Virus record (IMG/VR): IMGVR_UViG_3300036835_000554
Coordinates: 1-37,110 of that record
Reading direction: 5' to 3' (one strand)
Length of the DNA stretch: 37,110 nt
Origin: a virus
Part shown: positions 20,352-27,178 of the stretch, piece by piece
How positions within the stretch are numbered: the stretch's first letter is position 1
Layout of the letters: every line of letters begins with the position of its first letter
Position numbers and translations under genes: made by a program
Notes under the pieces: model-generated
Database searches by the model: none
What the model saw: only the letters and a program-made list of their open reading frames with translations
Told to the model about the DNA's origin: nothing

Positions 20352-20561
20352 CTATTCGTTCGGACGATTGACGGATTCCGAAAACTGTTGTAACGAGTCC
20401 TGTAATTTTTTGAGCAATTGCCGGATAGCGAGGGGACTCTCAGAACCAATCGGCAGATGCAAGGCGGGCTGCAAGGCCAGAATCGTTTCGAGAGACTTCA
20501 AAATAATGCGCCATTCGGAAACGGCAAGGACCGCGATGAGTTTTTCGTCACTCGGGGGCAT
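20352..20561 (-). CDS. Small hypothetical protein, paralogue A (antisense within the head operon)
   Basis: The 69-residue protein starts MPPSDEKLIAVLAVSEWRII. It is helical throughout, with LKSLETILALQPALHL and RQLLKKLQDSLQQFSESV. It follows another minus-strand gene after three bases, and both share the pattern MPP...L.L.EW..IL..L, so they look like duplicates. Lying opposite the head operon they may be moron-type genes with their own control. I see no clear promoter in the 20742-20825 interval upstream. Confidence 0.6.
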   Translation of the reverse strand: MPPSDEKLIAVLAVSEWRIILKSLETILALQPALHLPIGSESPLAIRQLLKKLQDSLQQFSESVNRPNE

Positions 20562-20564
20562 TTC

Positions 20565-20741
20565 TCAATCCTCGTCGATCTTCACTTCTGCCGGAATCTT
20601 TTCAGAATCCAGGTCCAACAGTTGAAGCGTCCCGGCGATCTTCGCGTGCAGATCGAAAGAGCCCACACGATGCAGCGCCATGAGAATCTGGCTCCACTCT
20701 CTGAGCGACAGGGGAATATTGATTTTCGTCTCAGGCGGCAT
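20565..20741 (-). CDS. Small hypothetical protein, paralogue B
   Basis: ATG 20741 opens a 58-residue frame beginning MPPETKINIPLSLREWSQIL, with a helix MALHRVGSFDLHAKIAG and an acidic tail (SEKIPAEVKIDED). A GAGGG ribosome site precedes the ATG. Its stop is three bases before the start of paralogue A. The shared N-terminal pattern suggests tandem duplication. Function is unknown. Confidence 0.6.
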   Translation of the reverse strand: MPPETKINIPLSLREWSQILMALHRVGSFDLHAKIAGTLQLLDLDSEKIPAEVKIDED

Positions 20742-20825
20742 CCCTCTGATTATCAGGCTAAATTTTTGATTTGACGGCGCCGCTGTATTTGCTTTTTTGG
20801 TCCTGGAGTTTCTAAGACTCGCGTT

Positions 20826-20903
20826 GTGGTTGCACTGATCATCACGGCGATTCTCATCTTTCTGGTTCTCATATGGGTGCTCTGGAGCTTAGGAAAGTTA
20901 TGA
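20826..20903 (+). CDS. Possible 25-residue membrane peptide
   Basis: From GTG 20826 the frame encodes a hydrophobic stretch (VVALIITAILIFLVLIWVLW) followed by SLGKL and a stop that overlaps the next ATG as ATGA. One membrane segment makes up almost the whole peptide. The overlap with the next start supports a real coupled gene; the lack of a ribosome site argues against. The start could also be further upstream. Confidence 0.4.
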   Translation: MVALIITAILIFLVLIWVLWSLGKL

Positions 20904-21142
20904 TCCGGCGTCGCTTTCTCTGGCTCTTGTCCGCATGGCCAGCCGAGGCCGGACTACTCGATTGGCGCATTCATGAAATGGCCCGCCATGTGTGCGCGAA
21001 CGGTCCGGTCATGATGCTGATTGTCACAGGCCGGCTCTGGAGATTGACCGATAGAGAGCGCGAATTCCTAGATCAGGCTGCGCAGGAGATGAACAACCTG
21101 GAGAGGCCCGCGGCCGGAAAGCGCTTTCCGGCGAAGGAGTAA
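20900..21142 (+). CDS. Small hypothetical protein before the protease
   Basis: Starting at ATG 20900 the product has 80 residues (MIRRRFLWLLSAWPAEAG). It contains LDWRIHEMARHVCANGPVMM and ends in a charged helix (REREFLDQAAQEMNNLERP). A start at 20873 would add nine residues. GGAAAG lies nine bases before ATG 20900. The family is unknown. It lies six bases before the prohead protease. Confidence 0.5.
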   Translation: MIRRRFLWLLSAWPAEAGLLDWRIHEMARHVCANGPVMMLIVTGRLWRLTDREREFLDQAAQEMNNLERPAAGKRFPAKE

Positions 21143-21148
21143 CACGCG

Positions 21149-21793
21149 ATGCTGCACAAAGCGTTTTGGTTTGAAATCAAACAGACCTCCGACGAAGGAA
21201 AGATTCTCGGGTATGCCTCGACGTTTAACAATGTCGACGAGCAAGGGGATGTCGTGCGGCCGGGTGCCTTTCTCGATACGATTGCCGCGACCGGCGGCCA
21301 GGTGCCGATGCTCTGGCAACACCGCACCGCCGAGCCGATCGGCAAGACTACATCGCTTCAGGAAAACACCAACGGCCTTCTGATGGAGGGCGAGCTTCTC
21401 ATGACCCTGCAGCGCGCCCAGGAAGCACTGTTGCTCATCAAAGAAGGCATCGTCAAGGGCCTTTCCATCGGCTACGACCCAACCAAATATGCCTATCTCG
21501 AAGACGGAGTCCGGGAACTGCTCGGCATCAAGCTCTATGAGATTTCGCCGGTGACCTTTCCGGCCAACGAACAGGCGCAGATTCTTTCTGCCAAAGATCT
21601 GAGAACCATACGGGATTGGGAAAGCTTCTTGCGGGACGCGGGGCTTCCTACTGCCTTGGCCAAAGCGCTACTGGCCGAGGGCTATGGCGGTATTCAAAAG
21701 CACACGCGGGACGCTGTGCCGGCGGATATCGCGAAGGCAATTGAAGCGCACTTACTCGACATCAGCATGGAGGCTATCTATGGACTACAGTGA
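21149..21793 (+). CDS. HK97-family prohead protease
   Basis: The 214-residue serine protease belongs to the U35/HK97 prohead type. Typical blocks are GYASTFNNVDEQGDVVRPGA (21-40), MLWQHR with catalytic His58, and IVKGLSIGYD with catalytic Ser106, followed by LYEISPVTFPANEQAQI. It trims the capsid N-terminal scaffold domain during maturation. It is encoded directly before, and overlaps by 14 bases, the major capsid gene, the usual order. Confidence 0.9.
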   Translation: MLHKAFWFEIKQTSDEGKILGYASTFNNVDEQGDVVRPGAFLDTIAATGGQVPMLWQHRTAEPIGKTTSLQENTNGLLMEGELLMTLQRAQEALLLIKEGIVKGLSIGYDPTKYAYLEDGVRELLGIKLYEISPVTFPANEQAQILSAKDLRTIRDWESFLRDAGLPTALAKALLAEGYGGIQKHTRDAVPADIAKAIEAHLLDISMEAIYGLQ

Positions 21794-23294
21794 GCTGACC
21801 CGACTACTCGATCAGCACAAGCAATCAATCACCACCCAATTAACGGAAACCAAGCAGGCCCTGCAGGAGATCAAGGCCAAGGGTTATCTCGATCCGGAGA
21901 CAAAGGAGAAGCTCATCAAGCTCGAGGCGAAGGGTGAGGAAATCGGCAACGCCTATAAGGATTTTCGCGAAAAAGACTTCAAGACGCTGCAGGACGAAAA
22001 CAAGCAGATGCGCAAGGACCTTGACGAGGTTGCGACGCGCTTGAACCGGAAATCGATTCCCGGCGCTCCGGGTTTTGAGGGAATGAAGACCTACGGGGAA
22101 GCCTTCACGGACAGTTCGGTCTTCAAGGAATGGCATAAGCGCGGCAAGCAAGGCCCGGTCAGTGTGGAGTTCGCCAAGGGTCATTTCCAAATCGGTGTAC
22201 CGTTTACGCCCGGAGTGAAAGCCGATGGCACGGCTGGCGGTGGAGTCACTATCACGCCAGGGACTTCCGGGGCGCCGGGGGCTCCGGCACTGCAAGCCGC
22301 TCCCGCCTATGGCCCACAACCCGTTCCGTCACTTTTTCCGAGCGGCCAGTGGTTTCCGGTGGCGCCTACGCTCGTGCCCGGTATCCAGCGCCCGCCCGAT
22401 TGGACACCAACGATGCGCTCGATTATTCCCAGCGCACCCACCTCGAGCGACTCCATCCGCTACTTGCGGGAGAAAGCGCCGTATGATTACTCGACCTACA
22501 CCGCCGACTATCAGGTCCAGTACGGCGACAAAAAGAAGCTGTCGACGCTCGCCTATGAAGTGATGGCATTGCCCGTCGTCACAATCGCCCACTACATCAA
22601 GGTCCCAACCCAAATGCTCGATGATGCTCCCATGCTGGCCGGCGATATCAATAACCGGTTGCTTATCGGCATCGATCGCAAGGAAGACTACGAGATCCTC
22701 TACGGCGACGGCGCGGCCGGGCATCTCTACGGCATCGTGCCGCAGGCGACTCCGTTCGACAAAGCCGCCTTTGATGCGGCAGTGACAAACGCCACCGCGA
22801 TTGACTATTTCGCCGGCATGCTGATGCAGCTCGCCGCCGGGCGTTACGTCGCAACAGCCGCCGTCGTCAGCAACTCCGCCTGGTGGAATATGGCGCTCAT
22901 GAAAAACGCCATGGGGATGTATATTCTGGGCGGCCCGCAGGCGACCACGCCTCTTTCTCTGTGGGGAACGCGCGTGGTGCTGAACCCGATGATGAATCCG
23001 GGCAGCGCCCTGGTCGGTGACTTCGCAACCGGCGCCGAGATCTTCGACCGCATGACGGCGAATATCCAGGTCGCGAATCAAAACGAGGACGACTTCATTC
23101 GAAACCTGGTCACCATCCGCGCCGAAGAGCGGCTGGCATTGGCGGTCTTTCTGCCCGACGCTTTTGTGTATAACGCCGGCCTCTCCTCGCAGACGGTTTC
23201 AGCCTTTGGGCAGCAACTACCCAAGCCACCGCACGCCGATCACGAATCCGATGCCTCACGCACAGCGGAACCGGCGAAGCCAACAAGAAAATAA
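21780..23294 (+). CDS. Major capsid protein (HK97 fold)
   Basis: The 504-residue protein starts at ATG 21780 (MDYSELTRLLDQHKQSIT). Residues about 1-110 form a long coiled coil (LTETKQALQEIKAKGYLDP onward), the scaffold (delta) domain removed by the protease. The shell domain follows, with RPPDWTPTMRSIIPSAPTSS, a P-domain region HYIKVPTQMLDDAPMLAGDI and the C-terminal VTIRAEERLALAVFLPDAF. The last ~35 residues (KPPHADHESDASRTAEPAK) are a flexible tail. It is larger than simple HK97 capsids because of a Gly/Pro-rich segment at about 150-205. Confidence 0.9.
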   Translation: MDYSELTRLLDQHKQSITTQLTETKQALQEIKAKGYLDPETKEKLIKLEAKGEEIGNAYKDFREKDFKTLQDENKQMRKDLDEVATRLNRKSIPGAPGFEGMKTYGEAFTDSSVFKEWHKRGKQGPVSVEFAKGHFQIGVPFTPGVKADGTAGGGVTITPGTSGAPGAPALQAAPAYGPQPVPSLFPSGQWFPVAPTLVPGIQRPPDWTPTMRSIIPSAPTSSDSIRYLREKAPYDYSTYTADYQVQYGDKKKLSTLAYEVMALPVVTIAHYIKVPTQMLDDAPMLAGDINNRLLIGIDRKEDYEILYGDGAAGHLYGIVPQATPFDKAAFDAAVTNATAIDYFAGMLMQLAAGRYVATAAVVSNSAWWNMALMKNAMGMYILGGPQATTPLSLWGTRVVLNPMMNPGSALVGDFATGAEIFDRMTANIQVANQNEDDFIRNLVTIRAEERLALAVFLPDAFVYNAGLSSQTVSAFGQQLPKPPHADHESDASRTAEPAKPTRK

Positions 23295-23387
23295 CTTACG
23301 TCGCATAGACGAAGAGGGCGGAGCTGTATGAAAAAACCTCCAAAACGAACCATCTCGCTCCGCCCTTCTTTCTCGGAAAGGAACGCC

Positions 23388-23615
23388 ATGAAAACCGATT
23401 ACACAAACAAGGGAAACGCGCCGCACGAAACAAAGCAGCCGAAGCCGGATCCCAAACCCGAACCAAAACCCGAGCCCGAACCGAAACCCGAAAAGGAACC
23501 CGATGCTCCAGGACGTGAAGGTGACGACGCCGGCGGCGATCCCGCTGACGCTGGACGATCTGAAACTGAACGCGCGGGTGAACGGCCAGCCGGACGCGAC
23601 GCTGTTAACCGATAA
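23388..23615 (+). CDS. Proline/charged-repeat protein overlapping the connector gene
   Basis: ATG 23388 follows a GAAAGGAA ribosome site. The first half encodes KQPKPDPKPEPKPEPEPKP, a Pro-Glu-Lys repeat. The second half overlaps the head-tail connector gene by 113 bases and has shadow-like composition (Gly/Asp/Arg). It may be a short extended linker protein, or an N-terminal arm reached by a frameshift into the connector gene. An alternative start lies at 23328. Confidence 0.45.
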   Translation: MKTDYTNKGNAPHETKQPKPDPKPEPKPEPEPKPEKEPDAPGREGDDAGGDPADAGRSETERAGERPAGRDAVNR

Positions 23616-24147
23616 GGCCGCGGCGGCGGTGGCTGCATGCGAGCGGTATACCTCGCGGCCTCCCTATCGCCAATCCTACGAGGCCTTCTACGACTGTGAT
23701 GCGCAGGAGCGCATTTTGAAGGTTCCACGCTGGCCGCTGACGAAAATCCTCGCCTTTGAGCTGCAAGCGAGCGATGGAACCTGGAGCCAAATGGCTTCCG
23801 GAACGTATCAACTCCTGGGCGCGCGCATCTATCTTTACCCCAGCGGCCTGGCGCTCAATGATGCTTTTATCCGCAACCTGACGCCCTTTGATCTGAGTTA
23901 CCGCGATGGCGGATTGGCGGAGGGAAGCCAGGCGCATTTCTACTACCGGATTCAGTTTGAAGCGGGCTATGACCAGATCGAGAACCCCATGCCCGGTAAC
24001 ATGCTGCAGGGCATTTATCAATTGACGAGCTGGCTCTATGACCACCGCGACGGCGAGGCCTCGGATCCGAGTCCCGAGAATGTGGTGAATAATCTGCCGC
24101 CCACGGTGCGGACGCTCTGGTATCCGCTGCGCGTGCAATGGCTCTGA
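23503..24147 (+). CDS. Head-tail connector protein (gp6-like)
   Basis: The 214-residue protein starts MLQDVKVTTPAAIPLTLDDL, then LKLNARVNGQPDATLLTDKA and AACERYTSRPPYRQSYEAF. This is the pattern of phage gp6-like/phiE125 gp8-like head-tail connectors (PLTLDEAKAHLR type). It has the typical RVPRWPL-type block as KVPRWPLTKILAF near residue 72. It ends with a helix (GIYQLTSWLYDHRDG). It forms the ring below the portal. It overlaps the next gene by ten bases. Confidence 0.85.
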   Translation: MLQDVKVTTPAAIPLTLDDLKLNARVNGQPDATLLTDKAAAAVAACERYTSRPPYRQSYEAFYDCDAQERILKVPRWPLTKILAFELQASDGTWSQMASGTYQLLGARIYLYPSGLALNDAFIRNLTPFDLSYRDGGLAEGSQAHFYYRIQFEAGYDQIENPMPGNMLQGIYQLTSWLYDHRDGEASDPSPENVVNNLPPTVRTLWYPLRVQWL

Positions 24148-24410
24148 AGGGACAGTTAACGGGAGACGAACGGGCTGCTGTGCAAGCCCTGCGCGACGTT
24201 GCGGACGGGAGGATCTCCTACCGCGAAGGAAAACGCCGTTTCGAAGGGAACCCAAGAAAGCTGCTCACGTTATCGGGAGCCATGCGTATTCTCGGCGAGG
24301 CTGCTCTCTTGATCGTCGCCTGGCAGAACGCACACTGGTCGGTGGCGACGATTCTGACCCTCGTGACCATTCAAATAGAACTGATGGTGCGGTTTGGCGA
24401 GCGTCCTTGA
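24138..24410 (+). CDS. Small membrane-associated protein in the connector region
   Basis: The 90-residue protein has a basic N-terminal half (GRISYREGKRRFEGNPRKLL), one or two hydrophobic segments (GAMRILGEAALLIVAW and VATILTLVTIQIELMV) and a short basic end. It is unusual inside a connector cassette. A membrane or lysis-related role is possible, but there is no diagnostic motif. It overlaps the genes on both sides. Confidence 0.55.
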   Translation: MALKGQLTGDERAAVQALRDVADGRISYREGKRRFEGNPRKLLTLSGAMRILGEAALLIVAWQNAHWSVATILTLVTIQIELMVRFGERP

Positions 24411-24786
24411 AGCGTCCGAGTTGCGTGATACGGCGGTTTTCTATCAGCGCCAGGCGGTCGATGATGGCGCCGGCGGTCAGGTCGAAACCTGGGCGGAATT
24501 TCATCGCGATTGGGCCAAAATTACCCCGCAAGCGCTGCCGGAGCGCTATGCCGGCGAGCAGATGGCGATTGAGGCGACCTACAAAATCGAAATCCGGCGG
24601 CCGCCCATGGGAATCACGCATCAGAACCGGGTGGAATTGCCCGAAATCGTCGACGCGAATCCGGATGGCAGCCCGAATCTGCTGGACATTCGCAGCGTGG
24701 TCTGGGGCTTGACCCAATTCACGATTCAGGCGGATCAAATCGCGCGTGGAAGAAACGGTACAAGTACAAGGGCTGCCCGAAATTAA
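24394..24786 (+). CDS. Head closure / head-tail joining protein
   Basis: Up to 130 residues. The segment ELRDTAVFYQRQAVDDGAGG followed by VETWAEFHRDWAKITP is the pattern of SPP1 gp16-like head closure proteins (LRHRVTFQ...DDGAGG...W). The start is uncertain: TTG 24394 overlaps the previous gene by 17 bases, and an in-frame TTG at 24421 would fit the family start better. It seals the connector below the gp6-like ring. Gene order supports this role. Confidence 0.75.
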   Translation: MASVLEASELRDTAVFYQRQAVDDGAGGQVETWAEFHRDWAKITPQALPERYAGEQMAIEATYKIEIRRPPMGITHQNRVELPEIVDANPDGSPNLLDIRSVVWGLTQFTIQADQIARGRNGTSTRAARN

Positions 24787-25102
24787 GGCGACCTGGGACA
24801 ACCTGCGCGGTTGGCCCGACTGGATCCGCCGTGAGTTTACCGTCACCGCTTTCGACATCCAGGCGCGTGCCCAGCGCGCCGCGCCCGTTCGCACCGGGCG
24901 GTTGCGGGCTTCGATTGCGGTGATCAACAATCCACCGCAAGGCGGCGTGGTCGGGGTGGGTGTGAACGTGAATTACGCGGGCTTTGTCGAATACGGAACA
25001 CGGCATATGCGGCCGCGGCCCTACTTCTGGCCCTCCGTCGATCTCGCGATGGAAAATTTCTACGCGCGCCTCGCCACGCTCATCGGTGGAAGGGCGGCAT
25101 GA
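24746..25102 (+). CDS. HK97 gp10-like tail/connector protein
   Basis: The 118-residue protein starts with GTG 24746 (MEETVQVQGLPEIKATW). The blocks RAQRAAPVRTGRLRASI and NYAGFVEYGTRHMRPRPYF are diagnostic of the HK97 gp10-like family, which completes the head-tail interface or tail terminator. It overlaps the upstream gene by 41 bases. Its stop lies at the left edge of a junction repeat. Confidence 0.88.
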   Translation: MEETVQVQGLPEIKATWDNLRGWPDWIRREFTVTAFDIQARAQRAAPVRTGRLRASIAVINNPPQGGVVGVGVNVNYAGFVEYGTRHMRPRPYFWPSVDLAMENFYARLATLIGGRAA

Positions 25103-25141
25103 ACCCGCGCTTCCCAGCGAGGCGAAGACGCAAAGAATGAG
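25099..25141 (+). repeat. Junction repeat element, copy 2 (38-bp period)
   Basis: ATGAA (25099-25103) contains the stop of the gp10-like gene and ATGAG (25137-25141) contains the start of the next gene. Between them is CCCGCGCTTCCCAGCGAG and GCGAAGACGCAAAGA. It is closely similar to the copies at 701, 27139 and 31018. Confidence 0.75.
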
Positions 25142-25559
25142 CCCGGATCTCTTCGATATCCAGGTGGCCCTGGTCGAACGCATGCGCAACGAAAGCCTGC
25201 TCATGAGCCGCGTCTCGGGCGTGTATGACTATGTGCCCGACGACGCCCAGTATCCCTATGTCGTCGTCGATCAACTGAATGCCGTTCGCGATGGGATGAT
25301 TTCGCAGAGTTCCTCTCTCTCGATCCAGCAGCTCCTGACGGCGCTTTCTACCGACGATGCGAGCGAAAAGGGATTCCGCCAGGTGCGCGAGATCGGCTCG
25401 TGCCTGATTGCGCTGTTCGAAGCCAGGCCCCTCATTGTGACGGGTTGGGCCAGTGGTCTGAAGCGCCAACTCCAGACCGCTATCGCAGCGGCCTCCATCC
25501 GCCGGGTAGACGACAAGCTTCGCGCGGCCTTGGTGACCGTGCAGATCTTCGGTTTTTAA
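25137..25559 (+). CDS. Tail completion protein (DUF3168-like)
   Basis: The 140-residue protein starts at ATG 25137 (MSPDLFDIQVALVERMRNES). The blocks YDYVPDDAQYPYVVVDQLN and QQLLTALSTDDASEKGFRQV match the DUF3168/tail-terminator pattern (V.D..P....PYV..G, helix after a hydrophobic strand). The start is supplied by the end of a junction repeat, with AAAGA just upstream. It follows the gp10-like gene and precedes the tail tube, the expected position for a tail terminator. Confidence 0.8.
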   Translation: MSPDLFDIQVALVERMRNESLLMSRVSGVYDYVPDDAQYPYVVVDQLNAVRDGMISQSSSLSIQQLLTALSTDDASEKGFRQVREIGSCLIALFEARPLIVTGWASGLKRQLQTAIAAASIRRVDDKLRAALVTVQIFGF

Positions 25560-25580
25560 CGCAGAAAGGAAGGGTTTTCT

Positions 25581-26450
25581 ATGGCCACAACACTGACAGC
25601 CGATATGGATGCAGTTACAACCACTGCCGCCTTAAATGCAGGGCATGATCCGGTAAAAGCAAACGACATCTTGCAAATCGATGCGGAAAAAATGAAAGTG
25701 ACATCGATTGCAGGGGACCCGATTCTCACTGTGACCCGGGCGCAGGCGGGCACGACCGCGGCAGCGCATACGACGGGTGCGAATGTCGGGATCACATCCG
25801 GCGGCGCGAGCATCTGTGAACAGATTGCGCCGGGTGGCACCTATCCGGGCTTCATGCCGGTGCCGGCGTATGTCTATCTCGGCACGTGTGCCGATAGCTC
25901 GAGCGAGCCGACCTGGCAGGAGATTTCCAACGTCGAATCCGTGACGATCGCTTCCCCGTCGACCGCCATGCTCGATGTGACGAATTTGAATAATCCGAGC
26001 CGCATCGTGCAGCAGATTCCTGGTCTCACCACGCCGGGAGATGTGACCCTGACGGTCAACTACTGGCCGGACGATCCCACGCATGATGAAACGACGGGTC
26101 TGATTCATCTCTCGCAGACGAAAGAAATCCGGCCCTATCGGGTGGTGTGCAACTACGATTTGACCGATCCATCTAAGCAGCTTGTCGTCACGTTTGCCGG
26201 GTCGGTGACGGGTCTGCCCCTGAATTTCCAGGGCACCGCTGTCATGAAACTGGTCGCGACCATCAAGCAGTATGGAGCGATGACAGTGGAACATGGTCAG
26301 AACGTGATGCCGGTTTCCGAAGGCAAGCCCGCGACCTTGAAATTCGGCGGATCGACCCTGGGCGCTCCGACAGGCTCTCCGATCCCGACAAGACCCGTTC
26401 CCTCCATGCCATTGGCCAATGCGGTCCAAAGCTCTCCGATCCAGGCTTAA
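25581..26450 (+). CDS. Major tail (tube) protein
   Basis: The 289-residue protein follows AGAAAGGAAGGG. Residues about 1-75 form a small phage domain (ILTVTRAQAGTTAAAHTTGA) often found as an add-on in structural proteins. The tube-like part has QEISNVESVTIASPSTAMLD, NNPSRIVQQIPGLTTPGDVT and LTVNYWPDDPTHDE, as in tail tube proteins of the lambda gpV/TP901 type. It ends in a Pro/Ser-rich tail. It lies before the tail chaperone and tape measure, which supports the call. Confidence 0.82.
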   Translation: MATTLTADMDAVTTTAALNAGHDPVKANDILQIDAEKMKVTSIAGDPILTVTRAQAGTTAAAHTTGANVGITSGGASICEQIAPGGTYPGFMPVPAYVYLGTCADSSSEPTWQEISNVESVTIASPSTAMLDVTNLNNPSRIVQQIPGLTTPGDVTLTVNYWPDDPTHDETTGLIHLSQTKEIRPYRVVCNYDLTDPSKQLVVTFAGSVTGLPLNFQGTAVMKLVATIKQYGAMTVEHGQNVMPVSEGKPATLKFGGSTLGAPTGSPIPTRPVPSMPLANAVQSSPIQA

Positions 26451-26453
26451 CCT

Positions 26454-26813
26454 ATGCCACAACGACAACCGAAGAAAATCGATCCCGTTCCGATCTTCCT
26501 CGCCGACGGCAAGGAACGGCATCTCTACTACACCTTCGAAGCCGCCGAAGTGATCGAGAAGGCGAATCAGGACAATTTGCCCAAAACGCGCCAGATGATT
26601 GTTATGTTGCATGCCGGCCTGGTTCATGACGAGCCCGATCTCACGCTTGAAAAGGTCCGTTCGCTCTGCGAGATGGCGAATGCGGAGTATTACAACGAGT
26701 GCATCCAGGAAGCGCTGAACCTGCAGCAGGCAAACCCTACGCCGGCGCCGGAGGCGGACGCGATTCCCTCGGCGCCCGTCAACGGCCAGGCTCGACTGAC
26801 TGGTACGAATTAG
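26454..26813 (+). CDS. Tail assembly chaperone (gpG-like)
   Basis: The 119-residue protein includes VPIFLADGKERHLYYTFEAA and DEPDLTLEKVRSLCEMANAE, the pattern of tail chaperones that bind the tape measure. Its frame overlaps that of the next gene, which has no start of its own, and an AAACCCT slippery heptamer lies at 26732-26738 in the correct phase. This protein is therefore the short product of a gpG/gpGT pair. Confidence 0.8.
   Translation: MPQRQPKKIDPVPIFLADGKERHLYYTFEAAEVIEKANQDNLPKTRQMIVMLHAGLVHDEPDLTLEKVRSLCEMANAEYYNECIQEALNLQQANPTPAPEADAIPSAPVNGQARLTGTN
26732..26738 (+). promoter_or_regulatory. -1 programmed frameshift site AAACCCT
   Basis: In the chaperone frame the codons read GCA-AAC-CCT, so the heptamer is A-AAC-CCT. 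This has the X-XXY-YYZ form and allows a -1 slip to AAA-CCC. After the slip, reading continues TAC at 26738 into the open downstream frame. The following GC-rich stretch (GCCGGCGCCGGAGGC) can form structure that would promote slipping. Confidence 0.65.
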
Positions 26814-27133
26814 TCGGATTCGCGCGCCTGCACCTGCATGTCCCGCAGGAGGAATTCTGGCAACTCACCCCGCGGCTCTTCTACGAGATGGTCGAACTCT
26901 GGCGTCGCTCGAATGAACACTGGGAAGCGGTGATCGGGCAGATTACCTTGCTGTTCTATCACGCAAACAAGAACTCTGAGGCGCCGGATTTGACGTTGCG
27001 GGACTTCACCCCTAGCGCGAAGGCGTGGATCGAACCGGGCGCGCCTGGCGCGCACAGGCGGCCGGAATACGCGACCATGGGCGATCTCGACCGCTTCCTG
27101 AAGGGTATTCCCGGCATGCGGGTCCATAGCTGA
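26738..27133 (+). CDS. Tail chaperone frameshift extension (gpT-like)
   Basis: In the -1 frame from 26738 the extension has 131 codons. Its core STDWYELVGFARLHLHVPQE, then FWQLTPRLFYEMVELWRRSN, resembles the C-terminal T part of chaperone fusions. No start codon with a ribosome site is seen near the core; an ATG at 26699 is deep inside the G frame. The fusion product would have about 226 residues. It is made in small amounts in related phages to load the tube protein onto the tape measure. Confidence 0.72.
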   Translation, partial: YAGAGGGRDSLGARQRPGSTDWYELVGFARLHLHVPQEEFWQLTPRLFYEMVELWRRSNEHWEAVIGQITLLFYHANKNSEAPDLTLRDFTPSAKAWIEPGAPGAHRRPEYATMGDLDRFLKGIPGMRVHS

Positions 27134-27138
27134 AGCAG

Positions 27139-27178
27139 ATGAGCCCGCGATTTTGAGCGAGGCGAAGACTCCAATATG
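27139..27178 (+). repeat. Junction repeat element, copy 3 (37-bp period)
   Basis: ATGAG (27139-27143) is followed by CCCGCGATTTTGAGCGAG and GCGAAGACTCCAAT, then the ATG of the tape measure gene at 27176. It lies six bases after the stop of the chaperone extension. It is the most diverged complete copy. Confidence 0.65.

Noticed and set aside
22329-23081. 250-residue minus-strand frame opposite the capsid gene
   Set aside because: Shadow of the capsid coding sequence, with biased His/Arg/Gly composition.
24746-24786. 41-base overlap of two connector genes as a frameshift fusion
   Set aside because: Each gene has its own family start and there is no slippery heptamer; it is an ordinary overlap.
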